DNA of 64,000 nt from Dirofilaria immitis. Lineage: Eukaryota > Nematoda > Chromadorea > Rhabditida > Onchocercidae. The stretch lies in NCBI GenBank assembly GCA_024305405.1, contig JAKNDB010000092.1, positions 1,767,501-1,831,500 on the forward strand, given 5' to 3'. Below are positions 11,679-24,500 of this stretch, piece by piece. Made by a program: the position numbers and the translations under genes. How positions within the stretch are numbered: the stretch's first letter is position 1; each line of letters starts with the position of its first letter. The notes under the pieces are model-generated. The model saw nothing but the letters and a program-made list of their open reading frames with translations, ran no database searches and had not been told where the DNA came from.

Positions 11679-14069
11679 TCATTTTTTCCATTCGAAGTTG
11701 AGCAGATGAGCACTTTTCGAAGCAATAACAAAGCAGTAATGTTCAAGTAGCTGCGAAAGTAAGATCTTCTCATCCAATAATTCCAGTTTCTCGATCCTAG
11801 AAACATGAACATCAGTCAGTTTGAATAGTTCATAAATAAGGTGGTGTAATATCAAATATCAGTTTTAATCATACACTGTTCAAAATTACAAATGGCTCAT
11901 AACGTGAACAATTAGATAAAGGATCTAATTTCTTTATGTGTTTTTATAAAGGTGTATGAAATGGTGTAATGAATCATCACTAGAAAAATGGTTAATGAAG
12001 TAAAGATAATTCAGAACCTCTTCACTTCCATATCCGGGATTTCTTTTCCGTAAATCTCCCACATTGTCTTCGCAAAAACGTTCTTCCAACCGTTGCCAAC
12101 AAAACTAAGAAATATTTATTGAATACAAAGAATGGAGATTTACTAAGCAATGAATGAGATTCCAGGAAAATAAAATAGAATATAAGCAGTAATAAAAGAT
12201 AAGAAACAAGACAACAATAAGAACACGATTCTGACAGCATTTTTTTATGAAAAATCCCATTTTATAAACTTATTTTAAGGACTAACCGTTCTTTCTGAGT
12301 GTCTAAGTTCTCACAAGCAGCAAGGCCAGGCAAAATTATGCCACGTCTATAAAGATTTGATACCATTACTTTGCCAAATGTGTCGCTTATATTCACCTAA
12401 ATCAAAAAATGAAAGTCTTAGCATGTATTGTTTCTAGAAAAAATGGGATTCGAATATAATTTTATTTGCCATTAGAAACTAAATTTTTCTAAGATTGCAA
12501 TAGCAACAATCATGAATATATAATGCTGAAGGCGGTAATATTGATAAATCACTGATTATATCCCGCTCAACGGAATGTATACTGAATGATAGCAAGCTAT
12601 TTTTAGAAAATTAAATGCAATGTAAATTTTGAGAAACAAAATGAGAAAAACAAACTTGCTCGTAGTTCAAGAAAAAGCATTCTCAAACCATCCAACAGAT
12701 GCCGACAAAAGTTCGTCACTTTGGCTTGTTCCCATATATACAAGGACGCATTCTGCGATGAATAATGTCGGCGTTTTATAATTCAAATTGCAACTTTCAA
12801 GCTTTTCCTTGAATTCATTCAATTGTCTCAAGTCCGCACCAACCAAATGGTAATCACCTGCATGCAGATCTGAATGTTCCACTTCCTTTGCTAAACAAAC
12901 AACTCATTGAACAGGTTACAGTAACAATAGAAACCAAATTTCTTAATTTTTACCCGTTTATTATCTTCATCATTCTAAAAGAAAATTTTTCAAATTTCCA
13001 ATTGTTTAACCTCTATCTGCACATAAAATTAAATTAAAACTCAATTTTAGATTTTAAAAGTAATAATTCCTTACGTTCCTCTGAAAACATAGAAATAAGA
13101 CTGGGTGAACCAGGCCTTCGAATTTGTCGAATCTTTTTCGCAGTGACTGAGCTGAAGTCAACTTCAACATACCGATAAAGCTGTTTTCCCTCTTCTTTCA
13201 ATCGCCTAATACAAGGTGTCAAATCCAGCCCCAAGATTAATGATTTGACATTTTCAGGGAATGCCTAACAAAAAAGAATGCGTTGGGAGAAGCAAAAAAA
13301 TAATATATAAATGATAAGTAGAGATGTTTTGCTTTCCAAAAAAAAACTGAGTTCTCTTTTATCTCTCTGCCTTCTTTCTTTTTGATTCTGGATCAAAATC
13401 GAATTTCAAGACTTTCGATTTGAAAAATTAATTAGTTTTGCAGACAAAGCGTTTTGGCATTTAAAAGAACGAACCATACCTTCAAAAATGCATCCACAAT
13501 GGCTTTAATTGCTATAATCCTAGCCCAATAACCACGTGAAATTTCAGGATCACGACGATTACATTCACTGCTCAATATAAATCGATGGATATATGCATCT
13601 TTGAAATAATTTAGCTGAAAATTTCCGCATCGAAGTGAGTATAATCGTTTTATGTTGCTTAGAACTATAAACTTTACAGCTAAATATCTGTTTAAATTCT
13701 TAAACTTTTTCACCTGATCAATTCACTTAATCAAATATTCATGCATAATTGACTTATTTCAGGAATGAAGCAGCTCTAATGTATTTTTTTTTCAAAACAT
13801 TTCGCAAGACTACATCTCCAAAATTAGCATAACCATTCCAAAGTTTTCAAACTACGAAAAAGGAAAAAAGATTATTTCGTAACTTCAAAAGTATTTTTGA
13901 AACGAGTTTAGGAAAAACACAAACTTACTTTAGACGCTATGTATTTACATTCAGTAGCATCATCATTTGTTTTCTGTACTGAATAATCATCCGAGATTGA
14001 TAATGATCTCCGACGAATACCAATTTCCGTTCCCAGATAACCATCTCCAAGCTCTGCTTCTGGCTCCAT
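11679..14069 (-). CDS. lcmt-1: Leucine carboxyl methyltransferase 1 (PP2A methyltransferase)
   Basis: LCMT1 methylates the C-terminal leucine carboxylate of PP2A-family catalytic subunits using SAM, which promotes holoenzyme assembly in the cytosol. Seven exons read cleanly: 14069-13935 (start MEPEAELGDGYLG), 13614-13480 (AYIHRFI..RDPEISRGYWARI), about 13265-13070 (LILGLGLDLTPCIRRL, YRYVEVDFSSVTAKK), about 12893-12650 (YHLVGADLRQL, PTLFIAECVLVYM), about 12397-12290 (VNISDTFGKVMVSNL), about 12106-12016 (NGWKNVFAKTMWEIY) and about 11799-11679 (RIEKLELLDEKILLSQLLEH, then stop). These match the human order: IxRGYxAR, SAM-binding LGAGxDT (here LGLGLDLT), YxEVDF, GADLRDL, IAECVLVYM and the C-terminal SRIExLEFLDE..LL..L.HY. 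Total is about 340 residues, as usual. The start follows a stop in frame and precedes a short variable N-terminus. It is one of five codirectional genes. Confidence 0.92.
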
Positions 14070-15291
14070 TACTTGAGAAAAACAGAATATCAAATACTTA
14101 CAAAATATAAAATTACATTTCATGACGACATTTTACATAAAAATTAAAACGGAGCAATGAAACTGCAGTGCTCAACTGGATAGGAAATCATTGATAAGCA
14201 TTATTCTTGATCTATCCATCTTCTTGATCTTAGAAATATAACACTATCATGAGTGATACTAAGCGAAGTTTTGGATAAAACCAACTAACACACATAAATA
14301 GATTAATATTCGCATTTCATAATACATAAGAATGGAGCATTAAAAGATATTATAAAAAACTATACATGCATATCGAACTATTATATGCATAAGTTTTAGG
14401 CTAGCTCACATTTAGCTTCGAAATCTTAACTAAATTGAACTCCATTAAAAAAATTACCAGTCTTTTAATTAATTTAACAAAGAAATTTGTTCACAGAACG
14501 TATGGATGAAATTGGAGACATAATAAAGAGACCTCATCTATGAATTTGAATCAATTCTCAACAAGAAATATATTCTACCCATCGATAAGTATTTTTATAG
14601 TCGCTCATTATTTCAAAATATTTCGAAGCTTTTGTGCATCTAAAAACTTCAGATATGCGTAAAACATTTCCTGAGGCACAATATAATACATATAATACAT
14701 CTCAACTTATCTATTTCTCATTCTACTGACACCTTCAGTCAATCATTCATGTATCCGTGAATTGGAATGTCAATCTAATGTGCTAAAGATAATAAGAAAA
14801 AATTTAAAATTCGAAACGGACTGCCATTTTCTTCATTTCTCACTGAAACACTAATAGTAATAACCATATCGGACTCATTCAAAAGTAACATCGCAACTCG
14901 TTTAATTTTTCGAAGAAAAGCACAGTTTTATTCATCAACAAAATTTGACGACTCAATGATAAGGATAATAAAAATTTTTACAAAATGTTCCGAAAATTAA
15001 AAATTAAATAATCAAATTCAATTAATTATTCAAGTAATACACTCAATAAAAAAATTTTGAGCAATCCTAAGATAATAGTAAATAAAACGTCAATTTAAAA
15101 CGAGCCGTAGTACATCTTGGCAAACAATTCAATTTTTGTTCAACCGTCTACTGAGTAAACATATGGAGGGTAAAACCAGAGAAAATTTAATTTAATTAGT
15201 TGACGTCAAAAGTCACGTTGAAACAACTATGGTTCAATTAGAGCCTTATTTTTAACTGCTTTTATGTGAGTTCCATAATATAGAAAAAATA
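14070..15291. other. Spacer between PUS1 and LCMT1
   Basis: About 1.2 kb, AT-rich, between two codirectional minus-strand genes. It should hold the PUS1 3' UTR and the 5' region or trans-splice acceptor of LCMT1. No further coding exon, RNA gene or repeat was recognised. Confidence 0.5.
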
Positions 15292-18200
15292 TCAGTATTC
15301 TCCACAATGCAATACTCGTTTTGGAGAAGTGTCTGGAACAGCTCTAATGCCAGTGGAACTTTCTTCTGAATTCGCTCTTGGTTGTGAATCTGAATCTTTC
15401 TTCGTCAGTTCTGCTACATCATCCCTTCGTTCAATCTGATTTTTCTCTTCCTTTTTCATTTTCTTTAATTCCCTGTTTGCAAGCTGAAATAAAAATATGC
15501 TGGACGAAAAAAACTTTCCAATACATTTTATGATTTGAAATAACAAATCTCAACTTCTATTACACTATGTTTTCAGCAATAGGCTTTTTCTCAATTCTGA
15601 GAGAAAATAGTCTATTTGGAATAGTCATCATCAAAATGAAGATGGAATATTTAGAATAGTTACTATCAAAGTGAAGTAGAAACATATTTAAAAATATTTG
15701 CTGAAGACAAAAAATCTTCTCATTTAAAATTCATTTAACGAACACACGTAAAAAAACTGACGTATGCAAGATCAGAAGCCATTCCCAATGGTGATCTTTC
15801 CCTTAATTGCCTTGAAGCTCCGGGTACCATTATATCATGACGTACTAAGGAAGTTAACCACAAGAACATTCTGAAATGTTGGAATGCAAATTTTAGAAAT
15901 CTGTAAAACTGAATCATGTCATGATTTTGTCCCAAAACGTTTGTATTTTTAAAATTACATTCTCTTACTCCTTTTTCAAAAATTTATTCCCGAAGATGAT
16001 GATGCTATATGAAAACCTGAAAAATAATGCAGAATGAACTAGTAATGGCGCAGATGGTCCAAAACTACTATAATATTATGCTAAGCCATAGAGAAATTTA
16101 TATAATAATAATAATTAGTCTAAAAGGATAGCATTTACAAATTCTGATATGAAAACTTTGTAAGAAAAATAATTTTTCATCGAAAAAAACTATAAGAAAC
16201 TAACGAATGAGTTGCAAACTCCTGACGATAAATTTCAGCAATTATATAAAGTTGCCGAAATTTGTCGGCCCTAGATTCAATTTCTTCACCCCAATTATTC
16301 AGTGTCTGATGTGATTTCTCGTACCACTTGTCATATCTTTCATAGTGTACCTTGTCCAATACCAAGCCTAGACCAGGTGCTTTTGGTACATCCATCTAGA
16401 CGAATAATTTGATCACATAATTCGGAAAAAGCATAAGATATGAAACCACTGATTATCTTAATTTTAAAAGATGTTGGCTGATGAAACGTTTTCTTAACCG
16501 GCTCTTTCTTATACTGTTGAGTCTGGACACTTTATTGTATTTTATTTACTGTACTTAAATCATTCCTAATTTGGTGAAATTTTTATGCAAATGGTAAGAA
16601 AATCTCGAAATTATGATTCCAGTGATATTTTTAACTGAAGCCCTTACAGAATTTAAAAACGTCTGACATCAGAACTTAAGAGAAATAATTTGAATGAATA
16701 ACTAAAATTATGTTAATCTATCACAGACATATTTTATCATTAAGATTGCAATTCCAAGCTTTTCATGCTCTATATTGCATTCGAAGATAAAAACATACTC
16801 GCCCACTCATAAATGTGTTTTCCACCTCGTTTTTACCACAGAGTCCCCTAAAAGTTGCCACCGTCATTCCTGAAATTTATCCAAGAAGTTAATGCTTCTA
16901 CTCATAAATTCCTTATAAGGTAGAATTGAGAATTCAAAATCTTTGAATAGAAAATACCGATCATTTTCCGAATCTGGTGCAGCATAAAGCTTTGTCCAGT
17001 AATATAAAGAGTGATGAATTCAACCATATCACCTCGGATTTTATCTTCAACAAGTTGTGTTGGACCACATTTGAAGTCATGTATATATCGCATGTTGCTT
17101 CGATCGTCGTATGCTCTGAATATTTCTTTTAGTATATGCGAAATTGTTTTATTTCGAAATTGAAGTTTTTATATCACCGAAATTCCGTCCCAATTCATGA
17201 AACTCACTATTAGTAAAATCTGTATCCCTGAATTAATATTTTCATATTTTGATAAAACCATAATCTAAGAAATTTAAATCAAAGATGATATATCTTCATA
17301 AAAATCTCTACTCGCGTGACTTTTTAAATGTTACTTCGATCCTTACTAATGCTATTTATACAGATTTTCCTGGATATATATGACAACTCCTATATTTTCT
17401 CAGCAGTTTTTCTTACAATTTAAAAATTATTGCTTCATTAGGTCTTCCGAAATGAACACAATCCAATTTTGTCATGAAATTTCTAAAGTTAATACACAGA
17501 TTTGTTGCGCCTTTATCGCTTCAAAAAAAAAAACAAACGCTTCTCAAAAAGACATCTGAAAAAAATATTAAAATGATATTTTTATTCTTCTTTCCAAAAC
17601 CACTGTTACAAAAAGCCATAAAAATTCCTTGCACAAATTTAGCTCAGATTAATTTTATTACATAAACCATGCAGCTAACAATCAAGATTTGCTAGAAACA
17701 CTTAGATAAATACACTGATTTACAAATTCTATAGTCTTTTATTATAATTGTAGTTAATTCTTTAAAAGGCAAAAAAACTTATCACCATAAATATAATATG
17801 ATTTACATGAACTTCTATCTTTAAATAATTGAAGCAAATATTACTGCACTGATATATTATCGCAAATATTCACACGCAACAAATTTCTTTCGGAATATCT
17901 TCTGGACCTGTTTATTTTCTTGCCTCAGTCAAAATAACAATGTCAGAAATTACAAAATTTTTTTTTACTTGAGGTTAAGTCGAAAAGTCAGAAATATTTT
18001 TTCCTAGGTGTACTCATTTTGAACGGATAAACAAAAATGACGCAAGTAACTCTAACTGATGCTTCTTGAAATAAAAACTGAAGCATTCTAGGTCAGAAAT
18101 ATAAGCAGAATGGAAAATCGATGAGCAAGCTTATTACAATAAATGGTCAACATGCTAAATCATTGAACATTCGAATTTTCAGCTTTTCTACTACCGACTA

Positions 18201-20216
18201 TTGATGGAATGACACGGTTACCACATATGAGTATTGTAATTCACTGTTGGCTAAACCGATTGCAGCATTTTAAATCTTATACTGTTGAAGACAGATTCAA
18301 ATGAGAGACATAGGACACATAAATCTGTTCTGTGTGAGTTACTGATAAAAATAATTCAAAATCTTTATGGTTTTGTACTTCTCATTAGAAATTTACAATA
18401 AAATCCTATCCTAGTGATATAGATTAGTAGTATATTTATTGGACATATGTTCCCAACACAAATTGCATTTTTGAAATAAGATTTGAGTTACAATAGAGTT
18501 TGAGGCAGTAGAACAAAATGAATAATACTTAAAAGTTAGTTTTTTCATATATACTGCAAATAGTTTCAAGCAATTTCGGCTCTATAAAATTTGACCCAGC
18601 AATATAACACTTGGGTTTTGAAAGCTTGGACTGGATATTACCAGTAAAAGAGTGGGAATACTACTATATTACACTTTATTGAAATCAAGTCGCTTCTAAC
18701 AGTCAATTGGCAGTTGAATTAAATAAAATGACTTGATATAACTAAGAATATATTTCAAGAACGCTATTAAGAGTTTCCGCCTACACGAAATCTGTTATAA
18801 ACAGACTAGATAACCTAAGAAATTCTTTATGTTGAGTGCTGAATTCAAAACTCGCCTTCCAGAAGTGTAATTGAAAAAATTGTGCGTTCCTCTGTACAAT
18901 GTAAGTAAGTCATTCAATTCAGCAATAGACGTTTCGCTTATGCGAAAAGCATTGGTTGTCAGCTGGAATTAAATACAAATTTCAAAAAAGCAGCGTTTTC
19001 TTTAAAAGATCTTTTTTCAAAACGTTTCCCTCACAAGTCATTGAAACAGTGAATTAAATCTGAATACCCAATGCGAAAAATAGCACAATACCTCATCCGC
19101 TCTGGCGAATGCATAAGTCGGTAAGGTATAAGAATAAGTTCGTTTATCACAACTTTTATGAGCTTTGAAGGACCGGATTGCACGTCTATAAACGTAATTT
19201 TATTAAAATTTTTGAAAAACGTCTAAAAAGCGTTTATTTGCATAATAATTTGTCAATATAAACTACACTTCAGAAGGAAATTACGACTAACACAATATTA
19301 AGTAATATTAAGTCCGCCCTTACTAAATCATTAAGAAATAAGACGAAACATAGCTTACCTAACACCCAAAACCCGAATTTCCTCAGGTAAATTTGCGTTC
19401 AATTCATCAGTGGCTGTTTTCAAAAAATGTTCGTGATTTTCTGGTGCTAATCGCATCGAGCACATCTAAATATTAAAGAGAATTTTTCGACTCTCCCAAA
19501 TAGGGACAACACACAAAATTCATTAAATTTCTGTTTCAAAAAACAATAATAATAAACAAGATAATTATTTCAATTAGACCTGACGGGCTGCGGATACGGA
19601 GCGATCTGTCCTAGCAGCTCTCTGAAATGCAAAACGAACTGGGCTAAGAGCATCATCTTCAGAGATGTATCCGCACTTAGCCATCGCTTTGAACAATTCA
19701 CTCTCAATTGTAGGAAAATTTTTTTGTACCTGTAAATATCTATGCTGATCCACAATTTGAACTATTAAATTTAAGAGTTTAATAAAAAGACATAAATTTG
19801 AATGGTAATCGAGATATCGGCGTATGATTTTCAGCAACCAAAGATTTTCGACGAAAAAAAACTTTCAGCAGAACTTAATAAATTCTCCTCCTCTTGGTGA
19901 TCTGAAATCAATTTCCTAGGTCTTACATCTCGGTGCTATCAGTTCGGTCAATTACAAATAAGAATTGATTATGACCAGTCATTGGCAAAATCGAAACTGG
20001 CCGCACAAACTCGTAACTCATAAATCAATTAATTTGATGCTTCCCACTTCGGATCATTACAAATTGAAAAATTAAAATAATGATTCAAAATGGAGAATTA
20101 AAGCTAATTACCTGCATACCATTGTAATTTTTGCCTTGATATGCTAGCAGTAAGGCGTAAGAATATTCTTTTCTTTTCTTTTTCCTTACAGGTTCATCTA
20201 CAAATATTTGGGCCAT
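15292..20216 (-). CDS. pus-1: tRNA pseudouridine synthase 1 (TruA/Pus1 family)
   Basis: Pus1 converts uridine to pseudouridine in tRNAs, and also in some mRNA and snRNA, in nucleus and mitochondria. Ten minus-strand exons fit: 20216-20113 (MAQIFVDEP, basic KKKKRK, then YALLLAYQGKNYNGMQ), about 19729-19580 (FPTIESELFKAMAKCG; catalytic Asp in RAARTDRSVSA), 19466-19367 (LNANLPEEIRVLGV), about 19186-19090 (CDKRTYSYTLPTYAF), about 18961-18856 (LYRGTHNFFNYTSG), 17115-16957 (MRYIHDFKCG, ITGQSFMLHQIRKMIG), about 16869-16800 (MTVATFRGLCGK), about 16396-16195 (MDVPKAPGLGLVLDKVHYE), about 15872-15768 and 15484-15292. ARTDxSVSA, GQSFMLHQIRKMI and PKAPGLGL are family signatures. The tail after position about 380 is charged (KKMKKEEKNQ) and rich in Ser and Asp, and looks disordered. 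The fifth intron appears to be GC-AG (18855 to 17116). The first exon has a possible nuclear localisation signal and no clear mitochondrial presequence. Confidence 0.93.
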
Positions 20217-20553
20217 TTTTCTAAGTGATTAACTAATTTAACAAATTATAAATTAGTTTCCAGTACTGCTAGAAAAATGTTTATAAAAAATATGTCTCGT
20301 CCTGAAAGAACAATATACAGTGCTAAATATTTGCAGCTAAAGAAGAAACAGATAAACAAATAATTTTTGTATGCTAAAAAAAGCATGAAAATAACCCTGA
20401 AAATTCCAGCTCTTTATATAGAACCTATTCTAAAAATCAACAATTAATCCCATAAGCTTTAAAAGATAACTTATCGCGGATTAAATAACTCTATGCACAG
20501 TAAAAATGTTCCCAATTCATGTTAAAAATTAAACTGAAATTAGAACGAAGTCA
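20217..20553. other. Short spacer upstream of PUS1
   Basis: About 340 bp of AT-rich sequence between the stop of the small upstream gene and the PUS1 start, both on the minus strand. The short distance is what first suggests polycistronic transcription. No conserved spliced-leader acceptor or U-rich element could be told from background. Confidence 0.4.
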
Positions 20554-20988
20554 CTAAATTTCAGAAGCAATGCAAAAACCGGCCATCAATATTATTTGAA
20601 TCAGATGATGCAGAGAGAAAAGAATCCATCCAAAATCCTTCACTTGTTTTGTTTTCTTTAACACGGTTTGTACGAAATCGTTAACATTCCTTAACATCAA
20701 ATCTGGAAATGCGTATATCACCATTGCCAAAAGATAAGTAAAAATAATTTCCTCAAATTCCAAAAGTTTAAATATAAGAATAGATCAAATGCATTTCGCC
20801 TTGCAACCAATCTTTCGAAAAAACTACTGGAATTTTCTAATATCTTGCACTATTAAATCGGCTAAATATTCCCATAAAATTATTATTTTTCCAACTGACA
20901 TCCAAATTCCCTCACCTACCTTCGATTTCCTACACATTTCTTCGACAAATTGGTAATAACAATTTAAAACACTAGTCTTGTTTTTCAT
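20554..20988 (-). CDS. Small putative membrane protein, two exons
   Basis: I do not recognise it. A first exon 20988-20920 (MKNKTSVLNCYYQFVEEMC, ending RKSK) is followed by a strong donor (GTAGGTGAG). A second exon 20751-20554 in phase 0 encodes EIIFTYLLAMVIYAFPDLML, a polar stretch (NDFVQTVLKKTKQVKD), a second hydrophobic stretch (FGWILFSLHHLIQIILMAGF) and a stop. The joined product is about 88 residues with two likely membrane helices and a Lys-rich loop. The second exon alone also has its own ATG (20763), giving 69 residues. It lies between two certain genes on the same strand with gaps of about 340 and 575 bp, which supports it being real. The acceptor (TTTGAG) is weak. It could also be chance in AT-rich DNA, which tends to give hydrophobic frames. 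Confidence 0.35.
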
Positions 20989-21563
20989 TTTAACTAGAAA
21001 AATAATGGGAATTAATGAATATTTAAATCCCTATGATTGATTTGTTGTCCTAAAATAAGTAATGACAGAAAAAGTTAACTAATGAAACATGTCAAACATA
21101 CAATAATATATGGAACAGAATGAAGAGAAGCAGACATAATAAAGCGAAATAGAATTAGAAACCAGCAATAGCATTCTGGACAAAACCATCAGACCAGATT
21201 AAGCGGAATGTAAACAAGATTGTGGAAAAAATTTTATGCAAACTGAGTAAGTATGTGGAAACAGTCTTACAAAGACAACAACACCATATTCTTCATTGTC
21301 ATCAAAAATTTGTAAGAATAATTAAAAGTAAAATAAATTAACTAGTGTGCACCGTTCGCTAAAGCAGCATAATAAATGTCCTCTTTCGCGAGATGATAAA
21401 GTGATATTAAAAAAAAATCAAGAACGATCTCTTTCCTCAAATAATTTGAATATTATTAAATGAACTCTAACAAGATGATCAATGTCTTAGTGGAAAAATA
21501 TTATTGAACAAAACTATTCCAACGAATTTCCAGATCAAATTATATTTCATATTTTTTAACGTT
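20989..21563. other. Spacer downstream of the RNA-binding protein gene
   Basis: AT-rich, about 575 bp, expected to hold the 3' UTR of the RNA-binding protein gene. No coding or RNA feature was recognised. Confidence 0.4.
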
Positions 21564-24500
21564 TCACCAAGTTGTACGTGTCGGTTCGCCCCAATCGCGG
21601 CCATATTTTGATTGACGGCCTTCATATTGATCATTGTAGTACTACATAAATTTCATGAAAAGCATTGCGCGCTCTTATATTGAGATTAAACAGTATTATT
21701 AATTATATTATAATCGAAAAGTGATTTTATTTTGCCGTATTTCCAATCAATCATAAAATTCTGATTAAATTCTAAGAATATTTCGATAAATTTTGTTGAA
21801 ACAATTTCACCAAAAATTTAACATAAAGGACGACAAAAGAAATCTTGGAAAAAGCTTACTTGCTGTCCACCGACTCCGGTTGCATAAGAAGCCTCTTCAT
21901 CTAAAAAAAACTGATAATTTAATGAGCAGAACACTGCAGAAGAAATCCAGTAATTTGTGCTTATTTTTCAAAAAACAAAAGACAAAGATTCTTTTCAAAG
22001 CAATAAATTGTGGTGCTGAGAGAAATAAAAGATCCATTAATTACTCCCAATAGCATTCTAATCAGGATTTAAGACTTTCTCAACATTATTGACAAAATCC
22101 TCAGGACGATATATTCATATCTATAACTCTCACGAAAAAAGATCATGAGAAAATTGAGGAAGCAACCTATTTGAGAGCAATATCTTTCTTCAGTGCACAT
22201 TTAACAAAAGTCTGATAAAACTCTTGTTAAATATCTGAGTACATTTAAATTAAAAAAGACTATCTGCAAATGAATGAGGTGGATTCCGCATAAAAACAAA
22301 GTCCAAAAATTAGTTCTTGATTGGAAGCTAAAATAAAAGATTTTACATTATATTTTTGTGAATAGAATTTATAGCAGATGAAAAAAAATTACCTTCAGCA
22401 AAAGAACTGTACAACGGACGTGGCGCAGTTGTGAGACGAGTGGGCGTTCCACTTACTGTACGGAATGTCACTGTTTTAATTGGATGAGGAATACTTGTTG
22501 CTGGAAATAATTCGATATATCTGAAAAAAGAGTAAAATATTTCAATTTAAGAAATAAAAATAAAAAATCTCGAAATATGGAGACGGAAAACTTAAAAATA
22601 AATTATTTTAGAAAATACTATGAGCATACAAAAGAACAACAGCTCGATACCCAGTGCAATACACTGTATTTGATTCCCCGTTGCTCAATTAAGTACAAAT
22701 ATTTGCTAGGCACAAGTAATCTGGATAGAAAATAACACCAAATGATTTCAGAAATATAAAATGAAGCTTCAAATGCTTAAGGTTTTAAGTAAATAGTATT
22801 CGCATTGGCGATTATAAAGTAAAATGCTTTAGTTTCAAGACCATTATTATGTCTAATTTTTTTATCATTTTATGAGACTTGTATAGTTCTTAAATTTCAA
22901 ATATAATTGGTGAATGCCAATTGTTACAGTACGTGAAAAGTTTCGACATTGTATAGACTGCAAATCTTCAATTTTTGCTTGTTTCAACTGTAAATGTATG
23001 TTTGAAATTTAAAACATATTGCCTTGCCAAAGTTCCTTTGTATATTTCTATTACCTCATGCAATTATTGAAAATAAAAAATAAAAAAAGAACTGTGCTTG
23101 GTACACAATTTCACCTCAACAACACCAGGTCATCGGACTGAAGGCCAAGCGATTTCTCGTTGCTCCATATCTCTCGTTAATTTGCAATTCACTTTTCCAT
23201 ACAACGTTGCTTGACGGTTCTATTTTTTTTTTGTACAATTTTCATTCCTTGTTTGTGTCTTTTATGTCTCGTTATCCAACACTGTTTTGAGAATTCCATC
23301 TGCGCCAATATTTTTTCAATTTCATGCCATCTCTCCTAGATGCTTTCACGTCTTACGAGTTTCCCTGTAACACGACTTTCTGCTCTGTTCACTTCCTCTG
23401 GTTCCCAGAAATTTCACCTTCTCAGAAGCTTCTGCGTTATAAAAGCGCTTTAATTTATGCTTCTCAATTTTTCCTAATTTTTATTTAAAATTTTCTTGCT
23501 TCTTTGTTCCTCCTATGTTCTTTCGCTTTATACTTCCTTCCTGGAAAGTTTCTCTGTCTTCTTTACTTGTATTTTTTTGAGTGTTAAATTTTTCAGTGCA
23601 TTTTCTTTCTTTCTATTTTCTTCCAAAAAAATTCTTCCATTTCACGTCCGAAAATTCTTCAAGGGAGTTTCGTCTTCTTACATATTCTCAATATTTTTCT
23701 GTTTTTCGTTCTTCCAATACTTATAATCTTCAAAATCCTTTTTCATCTGCGCTCGTATTTGTATATTCATCATTTATTTGATTCTGCTTTTACATTGTTT
23801 CTGCTTTTTAACTCTAAAAAAGTGGTTACTCTATCCCCATTCTAAAATTGCTCATGCATGGAACAATCAGATATTTCGATTCATCATAAAATTATGCTAT
23901 TCGAATTACTTGAAGATTCTGATCTACACGCTTCTTTTTTCAGATTTGAGTTCAAGATAACGATCACTCGATACTGATCAAAGAGCGAATTTTCATACAA
24001 TTTTCCGCACATATCTCGTTCCTCTCCTATTTCAAAACAACATGAGTCCAAAATTCGATTAAAAGATATTTTTACCCTTGCACATGATTTATTTGAATAT
24101 AACCAGACACAGACCATTTTAAAGAAGTCCTGAAAAGCATAATCAGTCATAATAAAATTTTTTTTCATGGTTACCTCGTTCCCATATTGTTCTTGTTACG
24201 TGATAATGCTTCTCGTGCTTCCGCCATTGTTGAAAATGTTACCAATGCATCACCCGAAAGACGTCGCTCTTCGTTATAACCAAGCTTAATTTCGGCACAA
24301 TTTAGCGGTCGGAAAAATTCTTCAATATCAAGTGTAGTAACACTGTACGGTAACCCTAAAAATATGTCTAATAACAAAATAATTTCAATGAAAAGAAATA
24401 AAATAGTTCAACTTAAAATCTTGACTGATATCAGCCACTTATAGAAAATTTGTATAATTTATGCAGAGACTTCACAATACCGTAGTATTGGAAATTTAAT

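Noticed and set aside
23496..23960. Overlapping Phe/Ser-rich plus frames.
   Set aside because: They lie in a pyrimidine-rich intron of the minus-strand RNA-binding protein gene and look like composition artefacts.
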